NCBI GenBank assembly: GCA_964523735.1
Contig: CAZFYZ010000062.1
Span: forward strand, 1-21,052
Length of the DNA: 21,052 nt
Reading direction: 5' to 3'
Source: CAZFYZ01 sp964523735
Lineage (GTDB): Bacteria > Armatimonadota > UBA5829
Shown: positions 8,601 through 14,502 of the stretch, one piece after another
How the letters are laid out: each line of letters begins with the position of its first letter
Position numbering within the stretch: the first letter of the stretch is position 1
Translations under genes and position numbers: made by a program
Notes under the pieces: model-generated
Told to the model about the DNA's origin: nothing
Databases searched by the model: none
The model's input: the letters and a program-made list of their open reading frames with translations, nothing else

Positions 8601-10137
8601 TGGATGGGAGGCCGGAGGTTCCTTCAGGCTTCGCACGCCTGATTGCCTGGCCACGCTCAGTTCGCCGAACGCGATCCATCGCATGTTCTGGGCCGATCTC
8701 ACCGGTGACAGCCCGAATGCCGCGGGAGCCCACTCGATGTTCGACGTGGTCTACGCCGGCTCCAACAAGGTGAACCAGGCGGCGGACATCATTCTTGGTC
8801 GCTACGCGGCAGTGCCGCCGAGTGATACGACATTCAGCGCGGCTTCTCCCGCCAGCGTCGCTCAGCCAATGCCCAGATCATTCGGTGAGACCCTGCAGCG
8901 CGATCCCAAGTTCGGGTTCTACAGCTCCGAGCACCTGGCGTGGGTGAGGCTTAACCCTACGGCCATCGCCGCCGGCGCGCAGATGCCCGGCCTCGACGAC
9001 TGGGGCAACTACTCCTGGGCCGACCCGAACGCTGACATGCCCTTTATCCGGGTCTACTTCCCGGATGACTATACGGACCCGACCACAGGCCATGTCCTGA
9101 TCACCAAGGGTGGCAGTGTCAGCGGCACGGACGGATGCGTGCGGGATGCAAGCGGGAATATCACGTATGATCCCGGCGCGCTGAGCCTGGAGTTGAACGC
9201 AGGCTCGAACACGTTCAGACTTCAGATCGATCAGGCCACCGGCGTCTACACCTACAAGTATCCCGACAACAGCCTGACAAAGCGGCTGCTGGGTGATATG
9301 CTCGTCGACTTCTCCGCCGGCGTGGTTCGGTTCACCGAGCCTCTGCGGGAAGTCAAGAACCCGGCGGACAACACGGTGAACGCGCCGCAAGTCAAGGCGG
9401 ACTACACCCCGCTCTCGTGGCGGCTCACGACCGACCCCGCGGTAGACAATAGCGCAAGGTCATTCATCGAGCGCACCAGGATGACGCCGGCTGGGAACCC
9501 CGGTATGACCTCGGCCAAGTTCGCGGATATGTCCGTGGACAGGATGTGGGTCCTGTGGCGCAGGGCCGGCGCTGCGGTTCAGAGCAGCACGATATACTGG
9601 AAGACCTATCGAGTGGGGATCGACCTTGCCAAGCTCGGCAAGCCGCCTATCCCAATGAACCCTGATGGGACAGTTGCTGCCAACGCCGAAGTCAGCATCA
9701 GTGGCAACCTTGGGCCGTGGGAGATCGACCGCACGGGCACCCGCATATTCTTCAGCCAGGTTGATGAGCGCTATCGATCACTGTTCAAGTCGGATACGAC
9801 CAACCTCCTGAAGAGCAGTCCGGCTCCTCCGAGCCGGGTCTGGTCCGGCGCGCCGAACCCGATCACGATCAGCTACAAGCCGGCCGGCTCCAGCGGCAGC
9901 GTGACTGCCGAGGCGTACGACGTGTTCTGGCTCAACGAGCTTGGCGAGCAATCCCTCTTCGGCTATGTGGGCAACGCCAGCGTGAACGAGGGCAGCGTCT
10001 ATGCCTTTGCTGACCCCGGCGATCCTGGTCAGCCCGGCCCACCGTACTCCAAGGTCTGGGTCTTCTGGACCACGACACGCGGCGGGACCTCCGACGTCTG
10101 CTGCGCCGTACTGAGTCCCAACTTCTCAGCAAGATAA
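2629..10137 (+). CDS. Giant secreted multidomain protein with PQQ-type propeller and Golvesin/Xly-like domains
   Basis: A 2502-residue exported protein. Signal peptide residues 1-29 (MREGIKRVILPAAIALVAVM, then a FACVASA cleavage region). Residues ~135-238 and ~490-585 end in GIIVAADAIKFVPG and DYVVVADAVQIIPD, the signature of Golvesin/Xly carbohydrate-binding-like beta domains. PQQ-type propeller repeats lie at ~395-409 (YALDAATGELLW), ~687, ~744 (GKFYAIGLGG), ~802 (SRIYSFDATSG), ~869 and ~934 (GRVYAF), so the second Golvesin domain interrupts the propeller. Ca2+-loop-like motifs occur at 264-272 (DLDGDGDQD), 1286-1296 and 1461-1469 (DSNGNGQFD). The remaining ~1500 residues are beta-rich and unassigned. 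There is no membrane anchor or sorting signal at the C-terminus. It sits upstream of the pilM operon in the same direction but with its own promoter and a hairpin between. Propeller plus Ca2+ loops next to pilus genes recalls PilY1, but there is no detectable PilY1 motif. A polysaccharide-binding surface adhesin is the best guess; the exact function is unknown. Confidence 0.85.
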   Translation: MREGIKRVILPAAIALVAVMAFACVASAAARPIWEGYHRDGFRKGLNNDCEDFGNPASTNLIWVFPRGVGENVDEELSIVDDLDPTYFTPDRTWFTNDTLSAENAWETRFLWKPVSSRASTGYQDRPVRWDLPSELGKGRYTVMIWVPSTYDQAVDENGKPLHRNTTQAEYTVYDSTGATTIKFDQTIGGEWRLLANRQFDFSDGGYVTLSNVTDDTEAAIKNDGIIVAADAIKFVPGTGAEIYASVASGIIPWSTSWEAFSEDLDGDGDQDSVGEGSFSGEIAAVFAATVESPLANSQYAPDSGSVYCINSVTPTVDPIKDITNDDYLGLSRYLGTDIWRYPRPPRMRYQGSEVSGNPVARNYIEGPVEGGFYASPTLAMVNNRMVCFAAGMDRQFYALDAATGELLWKGPGVTISEGTLDGEPKDSQADGGVLTPDSGTSVGVVYADAFGGAYHYVACDVQTDQVFSTWTFTENKRVQLAGQPTDDGLSYAVYAYLPGKSGAEPNQRAVDATYRIYTDQSGSDPEAQVSVNQADPENQGKWVKIGSYFNVTKVELLTHATAHAEGLFASDYVVVADAVQIIPDTIEAFGYCSPIVDLDAASTSIVRPTTVFAASTSGRVIGFDLDASGTQRIGKVRWIFPKVRTSATVSGEADADQPSLGQLAGSPSYFHDTTRGKNLILAGVDGRVHCINNPDAGSIEDPPTDLWAGADPIDPAGFTSSPAIDRGDDGATDDRFFIGATSGKFYAIGLGGDSPEIRWQYPTSGTGLPLGAFRYSTPAIAEVPSSGGGNRHRVWVGGSDSRIYSFDATSGDRLRVEFDNAGNPVSGENEWYIEPSAGSAVQASIAITGQDSNHKRVMFVGDMGDNGVLHWYNAKTGESDWVFNYDNPSDTADAKAYQGWRCEGPLFSSPNITNLRSENGAEFSYVYNGCGDGRVYAFSHHGGAWGGRWAGGRWPFDGGPGGGEQSVVSLAPDTDIQFDIFRDDFYNNSLSFTDTNLKTGTGSEPNIDNWWPDDPNYIVSKGMKWQNYATGGKTDDQIDEDLRNAALDRRTHHVFPNLAARQPSGDDVLYFEWGEKVNMILWNLPGLEYLYGSSEGQKRNNIRFTMTNTSAGTSAGSQVRLSGAVKLLREYTVLSNETDTSTTSGGESTTIYKPLQYSATGEHKGADVKRSYAVAQIDIRGTGSNPPSPGPGWVVNVEIRRKTSNDDKAPIVLQTMPLARLSAGNPPEPVTTSGSQTNANIVNFKEQLVGINNPLAIKTVAIAGNPNGAGWPQTLNYRADRSQTDAHYNGNGIYDPTGEGSLTLNSPLDLDVGTVGHGTSSPVISMGVMDRSATGLGFSSGRQTTLDRFRISGGDLRWPGNADVALSGSGGIKFAWELGFYSADYPPIYKRFETFRKNYDDADPSRAASKLPPLLRPATGVYDDAILRPDVCQVSVEVPRFQPANIDNHGYRREMQAYIDSNGNGQFDSGNVVSGRPTTYQECFRQFAMKVKVPPDPRIEVDEQLVDIGQASHGTGQNLHLIPFLDFMPGNPNPEIRQWFKRITVKNAGNVNLYNLHIGDNAHGLFMLKDPRGFTPAALAATPVIPGNYVCSSLDTYAPSTPSLQGLKAEPFFTGIYGNAPNLGYTLTKARVGDPDPTILTVPDRRKWDADFLGTRLAAQNAYGVALAAQGFSTENVPKMQPFGVEVGVGIPIGQPIGTYQAPYIPVYANFGSGTQTVRSDPSFGLKVTVREIQLTGTRTPGSLAHVDAENFDNKFARFGDETPAAYRDAAGQIQFFWSSNRMFDPSLFPDPSLPPDSRQWRDFASAPWLIDQSTLGWNRNWWATSPDSRWWNTLGSVLNTTTKQWPSELLGSDMKDAYVLPWTFGGDSTDLLSVRHFSPTIAQNLDVAPTQPFSTVLAWAGTADIQMPDGKLAQESRIFYTNAATPDVTSSSQSIDFIPLDPTMEKRSPSLSLYNQGSSPLMWAFWLGGAAGKWSICYAVNEQHAFPNTGWEAGGSFRLRTPDCLATLSSPNAIHRMFWADLTGDSPNAAGAHSMFDVVYAGSNKVNQAADIILGRYAAVPPSDTTFSAASPASVAQPMPRSFGETLQRDPKFGFYSSEHLAWVRLNPTAIAAGAQMPGLDDWGNYSWADPNADMPFIRVYFPDDYTDPTTGHVLITKGGSVSGTDGCVRDASGNITYDPGALSLELNAGSNTFRLQIDQATGVYTYKYPDNSLTKRLLGDMLVDFSAGVVRFTEPLREVKNPADNTVNAPQVKADYTPLSWRLTTDPAVDNSARSFIERTRMTPAGNPGMTSAKFADMSVDRMWVLWRRAGAAVQSSTIYWKTYRVGIDLAKLGKPPIPMNPDGTVAANAEVSISGNLGPWEIDRTGTRIFFSQVDERYRSLFKSDTTNLLKSSPAPPSRVWSGAPNPITISYKPAGSSGSVTAEAYDVFWLNELGEQSLFGYVGNASVNEGSVYAFADPGDPGQPGPPYSKVWVFWTTTRGGTSDVCCAVLSPNFSAR

Positions 10138-10170
10138 GGGAACATTCGGCGCGAAAAGACACTCAAAGTA

Positions 10171-10264
10171 GTAGACAGTAAATAGTAAACAGTAGACAGT
10201 GGGGCGGCCTTGCGGGCCCGCCCGCTGTCCCTTCACTGTTTACTGTCTACTCTCTACTGTTCAC
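10171..10264 (+). terminator. Symmetric heptamer hairpin, putative terminator of the giant gene
   Basis: Four heptamers (GTAGACA, GTAAATA, GTAAACA, GTAGACA) at 10171-10198 face four reverse-complement heptamers (TGTTTAC, TGTCTAC, TCTCTAC, TGTTCAC) at 10237-10264. Between them is a GC stem, GGGCGG (10202-10207) with CCGCCC (10218-10223). The result is a nested hairpin of about 28 imperfect pairs capped by a strong GC stem. It begins 34 bases after the giant gene's TAA. There is no T-run after it, so termination is inferred from position and structure. It may also insulate the pilM promoter that follows within 12 bases. Confidence 0.7.
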
Positions 10265-10275
10265 TTCCCTTCTGA

Positions 10276-10305
10276 TTGACACGCGGATGGGTTTGATGCT
10301 AGCAT
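10276..10305 (+). promoter_or_regulatory. Promoter of the pil operon
   Basis: TTGACA (10276-10281) is a perfect -35. After 18 bases TAGCAT (10300-10305) forms the -10, with a TGC extension at 10297-10299. The predicted transcript starts near 10312, leaving a leader of about 90 bases before pilM. This is the best sigma-70-type promoter in the window. Confidence 0.7.
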
Positions 10306-10400
10306 ATTCCTCGTGCTAAGCTCTGCGACGGAGTCTTGTGCGCCCTCTCGGGTGTACGGGAGCTGGAGTTTGAGCGGCCCGAGATTAGGAAGAGCCAAGT

Positions 10401-12008
10401 ATGCCACGTAATGCTCCGCCTGCAGCTATGGTCGGCCTCGACGTCGGTGCCGACTCGATCAAGGTTGTCGAGGCAAAGTATGGCAAGGATGGGATAACGA
10501 TCACCGGACTGGGTATGGCCAGGACCCCGGATGGAGTTATCGATAACGACGTCATACTGGACCCAAAAGCGCTCGGCGCGGCGATCAAGTCGCTACTGAC
10601 CGAGAGTGGTATAAGGACCAGGCAGGTCACAAGCTCGGTGACCGGGCAGTCTCGCGTCGTTATCCGGGTTATCGAAGTCCCCAAGATGGCGGACAAGGAA
10701 CTCGCAGAGACGATGAAGTGGGAAGTCGAGCGGCAGGTTCCATTCCCTCCCAACGAGGTAGTCATGGACTACCAGCCCCTTCCGAAGAGCACCAACGATC
10801 CCAACGCGCAGAACATGGAAGTTCTCCTGGCTGTGGCGCAGGAAGAACTGGTCACAAGCCATTGCGAGGCTCTGCAGTCTGCCGGACTCAAGCCCGTCGC
10901 TATAGACATCGAACCTCTGGCCGCGGGCCGGGCGTTGCTCAGCGAAACCCCTGCAGGAAAAGGCGAGGTTGTCGCGATTGTCAACATCGGGTCGGACGAT
11001 ACCGACCTTGGAGTCTTCGAGAACGGTCAGCTCGCTTTCCCGAGCCCGCCGCTGAGTATCGCGGGTGCGAGCTTTACACGTGAGATTTCCGAGGCCCTCG
11101 GTCAGACGCTCGATCAGGCCGAGACCATGAAGAAGGAATACGCTGCGGTCAAGCTGGACGGTTTCCAGCAGACTCAGACCGTCGAGCCGGACAGGCCCGA
11201 GATCAACATTGGCCCGCCCCCGTCCTGGCACGGCAACGGCAGCTCATTCGAAACGTCGATCGGCCCGGATACTCAGGCCGCCGATGCGTTCGACCTGGGC
11301 GGAGGTCCGGAGCCCGCAAACCCGAGTGATTTCCAGACCACCATCGACGGCCCGGTGTTCGATTCGCCAGACTTCGGTGGAGCCGCTCCGGCTGGTCCTA
11401 GCTTCGATCTGGGAGATGACCTCGAAGTCGCTCCGACATCTCCTGAGCCTACTATTCACGGAGCCGATGCTGCCGATCTGGCCGGCATAGACAACGCTGA
11501 GCCGCTGGCAGCCGAGGCCGCTGATCTGTCGGACCTCGCGCCGAAGCCCGTTTTCGACCTTGACGACGAGCCCGCGCAAGTGGAAGAGCAGATGAACCCG
11601 AACTTTGACCTCAGCGATACGGACTCGCACGCTGATCCCGGCGAGGAAGCCGAGGTACAGAAAGCTGTTCAGCCGGTTCCGACGACAGGGGACGCGGTTT
11701 CGGATCAGGTATTTGGAGCGATCTCCGGCGTGCTTGTGGATTTTGCCACCGAGCTGAGGCGTTCTATCGAATACTACTCCACCCGCTATGCGCGAACGCC
11801 TGAGAAGGTGCTGCTCTGCGGCGGCACGGCGAAGATGCCGCATCTCGACGAGTTCCTCACGAGTGAGCTTGGCCTGCCTGTGGAGGTAGCTGATCCCATC
11901 AAGAGGCGCCAGGTGAAAGTCACAGGCGTTTCGGATCGCTACCTGCACGAGATATCACCGATGTTCTCGGTTGCGATCGGGCTGGCGATCAGAGATATGG
12001 TGAGCTAG
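10401..12008 (+). CDS. pilM: Type IV pilus assembly protein PilM with long disordered insert
   Basis: PilM is the actin/FtsA-fold cytoplasmic protein of the type IV pilus alignment complex; it binds ATP and the N-terminal peptide of PilN. Visible motifs are the phosphate-1 segment LDVGADSIKVVEAK (residues ~13-26), the PilM-typical VPFPPNEVVMDYQ (~113-125), the phosphate-2 segment VNIGSDDTDLGVF (~194-206) and the adenosine motif LLCGGTAKMPHLDEF near 472-486. The family is usually about 350 residues. This one has 535 because an acidic Asp/Pro/Ala-rich stretch (residues ~256-430) separates the last two halves. That insert repeats FDL-like motifs at 297, 335, 385 and 402 (plus FDS at 320) and looks disordered. 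Start ATG 10401 has AGGAAGA eight bases upstream. pilN follows six bases after the stop. The insert is in frame and in compositional register with the rest, so it is not a sequencing error. Confidence in PilM is high; the insert's role is unknown. Confidence 0.95.
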   Translation: MPRNAPPAAMVGLDVGADSIKVVEAKYGKDGITITGLGMARTPDGVIDNDVILDPKALGAAIKSLLTESGIRTRQVTSSVTGQSRVVIRVIEVPKMADKELAETMKWEVERQVPFPPNEVVMDYQPLPKSTNDPNAQNMEVLLAVAQEELVTSHCEALQSAGLKPVAIDIEPLAAGRALLSETPAGKGEVVAIVNIGSDDTDLGVFENGQLAFPSPPLSIAGASFTREISEALGQTLDQAETMKKEYAAVKLDGFQQTQTVEPDRPEINIGPPPSWHGNGSSFETSIGPDTQAADAFDLGGGPEPANPSDFQTTIDGPVFDSPDFGGAAPAGPSFDLGDDLEVAPTSPEPTIHGADAADLAGIDNAEPLAAEAADLSDLAPKPVFDLDDEPAQVEEQMNPNFDLSDTDSHADPGEEAEVQKAVQPVPTTGDAVSDQVFGAISGVLVDFATELRRSIEYYSTRYARTPEKVLLCGGTAKMPHLDEFLTSELGLPVEVADPIKRRQVKVTGVSDRYLHEISPMFSVAIGLAIRDMVS

Positions 12009-12014
12009 ACTGAT

Positions 12015-12833
12015 ATGATAAAGATTAACCTGCTGCCGAAGACGATCAACCAGAAGCTTGTTATCCGCAACACCGCGATTCTATTCGCGTGCCTGTTGTT
12101 GCTGGTTATCGCGGCGGGCATTGTCTACGGTATTGTGCTCAAGGGAAAGGTCGCCGAGATGGAGCAGATGGCGGCGGCCGCAGAGCAGGCTAAGGCCGAG
12201 GTCGAGGGAATCCAGAAGCGCGCGGACGAGATTACCGCGTCCATTGCCCCGATCAAGCAGAAGGTGGACTTCATCAACGCCGTCCTGGAATACAACAAGG
12301 CCTACCCCAAGCTCTACGAGGAAGTCGCCAAGTGGACCTACGATAAGGTCGCTCTCGATGCGCTGCAGTGCGATGGGACACAGATACAGATGGTTGCCCG
12401 GGTCAAGACCCTTGACGACCTCGGCCGGTATCTGCTGAACATGTATCGCGCGACCGATCTCTTTACCGAAGTGACTATATCGGGCATTCCAGGCTATGGC
12501 TCCGGGCCAGGCGCCACCGGTCAGGACGGGAGCTTTGGTCCCGGGGGAGGGCAGATCGGTGGTTCAATGGCCTCGCTCGCTGGGCTTCAGGCCATCGAAA
12601 GTGGTGTTGAGAGAGCCCAGAGCGGCGTCTATGCCGGCGGGAAGTGGATAAACTTCACCGTTACCTGCAAACTCAAGACCCCGATTGTTGCTCCGCAGTT
12701 TGCCGGGTCTGGCTCGACGGCCGCCGGACAGCAACCCGGTATGGGCGGGATGCCCCCGGCCCAGGGAGGCATGCCTCCGATGGGCCCGGGTGGAACCTTT
12801 AGCACGGCGCCGCCCCAACAGGGCGGAATGTAA
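12015..12833 (+). CDS. pilN: Type IV pilus assembly protein PilN
   Basis: A bitopic inner-membrane protein of the pilus alignment complex. The N-terminus MIKINLLP is the conserved INLLP peptide that docks into PilM. A transmembrane helix follows at about residues 20-42, then a charged coiled-coil region (~44-90), then the ferredoxin-like periplasmic domain, recognisable at DALQCDGTQIQMVARVKTLDDLGRYLLNM (positions ~115-143). The domain is interrupted at ~157-205 by a Gly-rich loop before its last strand (KWINFTVTCKLKTP). The final ~49 residues are a Gly/Met/Pro tail with GMGGMPP and GGMPPMGPGG, which is not typical of PilN. Total length of 272 exceeds the usual ~180-200. It starts six bases after pilM's TAG and pilO starts 30 bases after it, so it is co-transcribed. 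Identity is secure from the N-terminal motif and position. Confidence 0.93.
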   Translation: MIKINLLPKTINQKLVIRNTAILFACLLLLVIAAGIVYGIVLKGKVAEMEQMAAAAEQAKAEVEGIQKRADEITASIAPIKQKVDFINAVLEYNKAYPKLYEEVAKWTYDKVALDALQCDGTQIQMVARVKTLDDLGRYLLNMYRATDLFTEVTISGIPGYGSGPGATGQDGSFGPGGGQIGGSMASLAGLQAIESGVERAQSGVYAGGKWINFTVTCKLKTPIVAPQFAGSGSTAAGQQPGMGGMPPAQGGMPPMGPGGTFSTAPPQQGGM

Positions 12834-12863
12834 TTACGAATCTAGGTATTCCTGGGAATCTAT

Positions 12864-13541
12864 ATGAGTCTTTCGAAGCTCAAGCAGCTACATGTGATCA
12901 TAATCGGTGCGGTGCTCTGCGTTATGGCCGGAACCGCGCTCTTCTTCCTTGTCATCAAACCTCAGCAGGAAGCTCTGAAGAAGGCGCAGGATAGGTACAA
13001 CGCTGCGGAGCCCCTCGGCAACGCGGCTGCCAGGCAGGTTGCCGAGCGCAACCTGGCGGATGCTATCCAGAAGGCATACAACGCGCAGCAGCAGTTGGAT
13101 GCCCAGATGAGAAGGTGCATGCCTGACCTGAGCTTCTCCAGACGGGACACCGGTATGCTTGCGCTGTGGAATGAGCAGATATCGGTGCTGGGGCCGCTGC
13201 TCGAAGGTTTCGCTCGAGACAAGGGCGTTGCCGCGGTTACGGCGCAGTTCAGCATCAAGCCTCCGCCCGTGAACCCCAACGACCAGATATTTGACTACGA
13301 TGTTCTTGAGTTTCCGCTGGGGACTGTCCAGGCGATGGGCAACTTCAAGGACCTGATGAACAACGTCCGCCGATGGAACAAGTGTCAGCGACTTGTTATG
13401 GTGGGTCCGCCCTCGCTTGCCGGCGTCAGTCCTAACCTTGTGATCGCCTATCCTGTCACTTGCTACATCTTCCCAGTCGCCAAGGGCGGCGAGAAGATCC
13501 CGATGGCGGGCACTGGCACGAATCAGACGATGGGTGGTTAG
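12864..13541 (+). CDS. pilO: Type IV pilus assembly protein PilO-like
   Basis: A 225-residue bitopic inner-membrane protein that in known systems heterodimerises with PilN in the periplasm. A short cytoplasmic N-terminus (MSLSKLKQLH) is followed by a transmembrane helix at ~9-31, a coiled coil at ~33-90 rich in Ala, Gln and charged residues, and a C-terminal ferredoxin-like domain. In that domain, segments such as DVLEFPLGTVQAMGNFKDLM fit the PilO pattern of a strand followed by the helix that ends in a conserved acidic or asparagine-rich turn. Sequence identity to PilO is low by eye, so the call leans on topology, size (usually ~200) and location between pilN and a PilP-like gene. A weak GGGA lies six bases before the ATG. 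Its stop codon is only four bases before the next start. GspM-type proteins are the alternative, but the gene order fits PilO. Confidence 0.85.
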   Translation: MSLSKLKQLHVIIIGAVLCVMAGTALFFLVIKPQQEALKKAQDRYNAAEPLGNAAARQVAERNLADAIQKAYNAQQQLDAQMRRCMPDLSFSRRDTGMLALWNEQISVLGPLLEGFARDKGVAAVTAQFSIKPPPVNPNDQIFDYDVLEFPLGTVQAMGNFKDLMNNVRRWNKCQRLVMVGPPSLAGVSPNLVIAYPVTCYIFPVAKGGEKIPMAGTGTNQTMGG

Positions 13542-13545
13542 AACT

Positions 13546-14376
13546 ATGGATTGGCTTAAAGACAAGAAGAACCAGCCTATAGTCGTTACTATCCTTGCGG
13601 TAGTGATCGTGGGCGCGTTAGCTGCCGTTTTCCTCCCACAGTTTCTGGGCAAAGGCTCCGACGATTCGGCCACGGCGCAGCCCGTGGAGGATCCTAACGC
13701 AATGCAGGGGATGGTGCCCATGGGCCCGGCTCCTGGAGCCACGCCTGCAATGCCTCAGGGCGCCGCACCCGCAGGTGGCGCACCAACAGCAGGCGGCGCA
13801 CCAACAGCAGGTGGCGCACCACCAGCAGGCGCGGTTGCTCAAGCGACTCCCGCGCCCGCCGCTGGAACCGCCCAGGCCTCGGCCAAGCCGATGGAGACAT
13901 TCAGGGAGGATCCGTTCCTTCCCGTAGGCTACAAGCCTAGGCCGATCAATCAGCCTAAGCCCAAACCGCGCATAACGGATCTGCCGATTGAGAACTGGTC
14001 CAAGGTTCCTGATCTGAGCGGTCGCATCCAAGAGCCCGACATTGTCCAGCCTGTCAGGCGCATGGCCGGCCTTATCGTGAGCGACAGGCTCTTCGCGATC
14101 ATAGAAACCAACGGAACCTCGGAGATCGTCCAGCCAGGCGACATGCTCAAGGATCGCAAGGCCTATGTTCAGAAGATCGAGCGCGACAAAGTCGTCCTGA
14201 AGACTGTGGATAAGAAACCGAAGTACCTTACTGTAAGGATGGCATCCGCGCCCAAGGTCGATGTTCCCGATACACCAAGCACCGGAGGCGCCATGATGCC
14301 AGGCGGCAGGCGATTCCCGGGGATGGGTTCTGGGATGCCTGGGATGCCTTCGGTGGGACCCATGGCTCCGATGTAG
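13546..14376 (+). CDS. pilP: PilP/GspC-like inner-membrane bridging protein
   Basis: A 276-residue protein with a transmembrane helix at ~11-33, a Pro/Ala/Gly/Met-rich linker (~37-115), a conserved middle (FREDPFLPVGYKPRP, ~118-132) and a C-terminal HR-like beta domain at ~170-232. The pattern there is R-M-A-G-L-I-V followed by FAIIE, then VQPGDML, then VQKIERDKVVLKTV, as in PilP and GspC domains that bind secretin N0. Known PilP proteins are often lipoproteins; here there is a membrane helix and no lipobox, which is nearer GspC. The tail (~233-276) is Gly/Met/Pro-rich. A GTG at 13534 overlaps pilO's stop, but ATG 13546 is favoured: GGTGG lies eight bases upstream and MDWLKDKK gives a normal cytoplasmic start. 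Role: connects PilN/PilO to the secretin. The pilP symbol is assigned from domain and operon position, with moderate certainty. Confidence 0.8.
   Translation: MDWLKDKKNQPIVVTILAVVIVGALAAVFLPQFLGKGSDDSATAQPVEDPNAMQGMVPMGPAPGATPAMPQGAAPAGGAPTAGGAPTAGGAPPAGAVAQATPAPAAGTAQASAKPMETFREDPFLPVGYKPRPINQPKPKPRITDLPIENWSKVPDLSGRIQEPDIVQPVRRMAGLIVSDRLFAIIETNGTSEIVQPGDMLKDRKAYVQKIERDKVVLKTVDKKPKYLTVRMASAPKVDVPDTPSTGGAMMPGGRRFPGMGSGMPGMPSVGPMAPM
13771..13824. repeat. In-frame 18-base tandem repeat in the PilP linker
   Basis: Three copies of an 18-base unit close to GCAGGTGGCGCACCAACA encode AGGAPT, AGGAPT and AGGAPP. The copies differ at few bases, which suggests recent slippage. Copy number changes here would alter the reach of the periplasmic linker without changing the frame. 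Confidence 0.85.
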
Positions 14377-14433
14377 GCATTGTGACGTTCAGGCCGGGGA
14401 ACCCGAGACTGTGGGACCCAGTCATATCAGTTG

Positions 14434-14442
14434 TGCTATTAT
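14434..14442 (+). promoter_or_regulatory. Extended -10 promoter before the secretin N-domain gene
   Basis: TGCTATTAT (TG at 14434-14435, TATTAT at 14437-14442) lies in the 126-base space between pilP and the next gene. No clear -35 is present. It would give an internal transcript for the N-domain paralogue and pilQ with a leader of about 50 bases. The element closely resembles the one at 2525-2533. Confidence 0.5.
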
Positions 14443-14488
14443 GTATGAGTCAGTTTTAGTCTGCGGATCGGCATTTTTCGTCCGCGGC

Positions 14489-14495
14489 GGAGGAG
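14489..14495 (+). promoter_or_regulatory. Strong ribosome binding site for the secretin N-domain gene
   Basis: GGAGGAG lies seven bases before the ATG at 14503. It is one of the best Shine-Dalgarno sites in the window, matched only by that of pilQ, suggesting both secretin-family products are made in quantity. Confidence 0.7.
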
Positions 14496-14502
14496 TCCAG
14501 AG

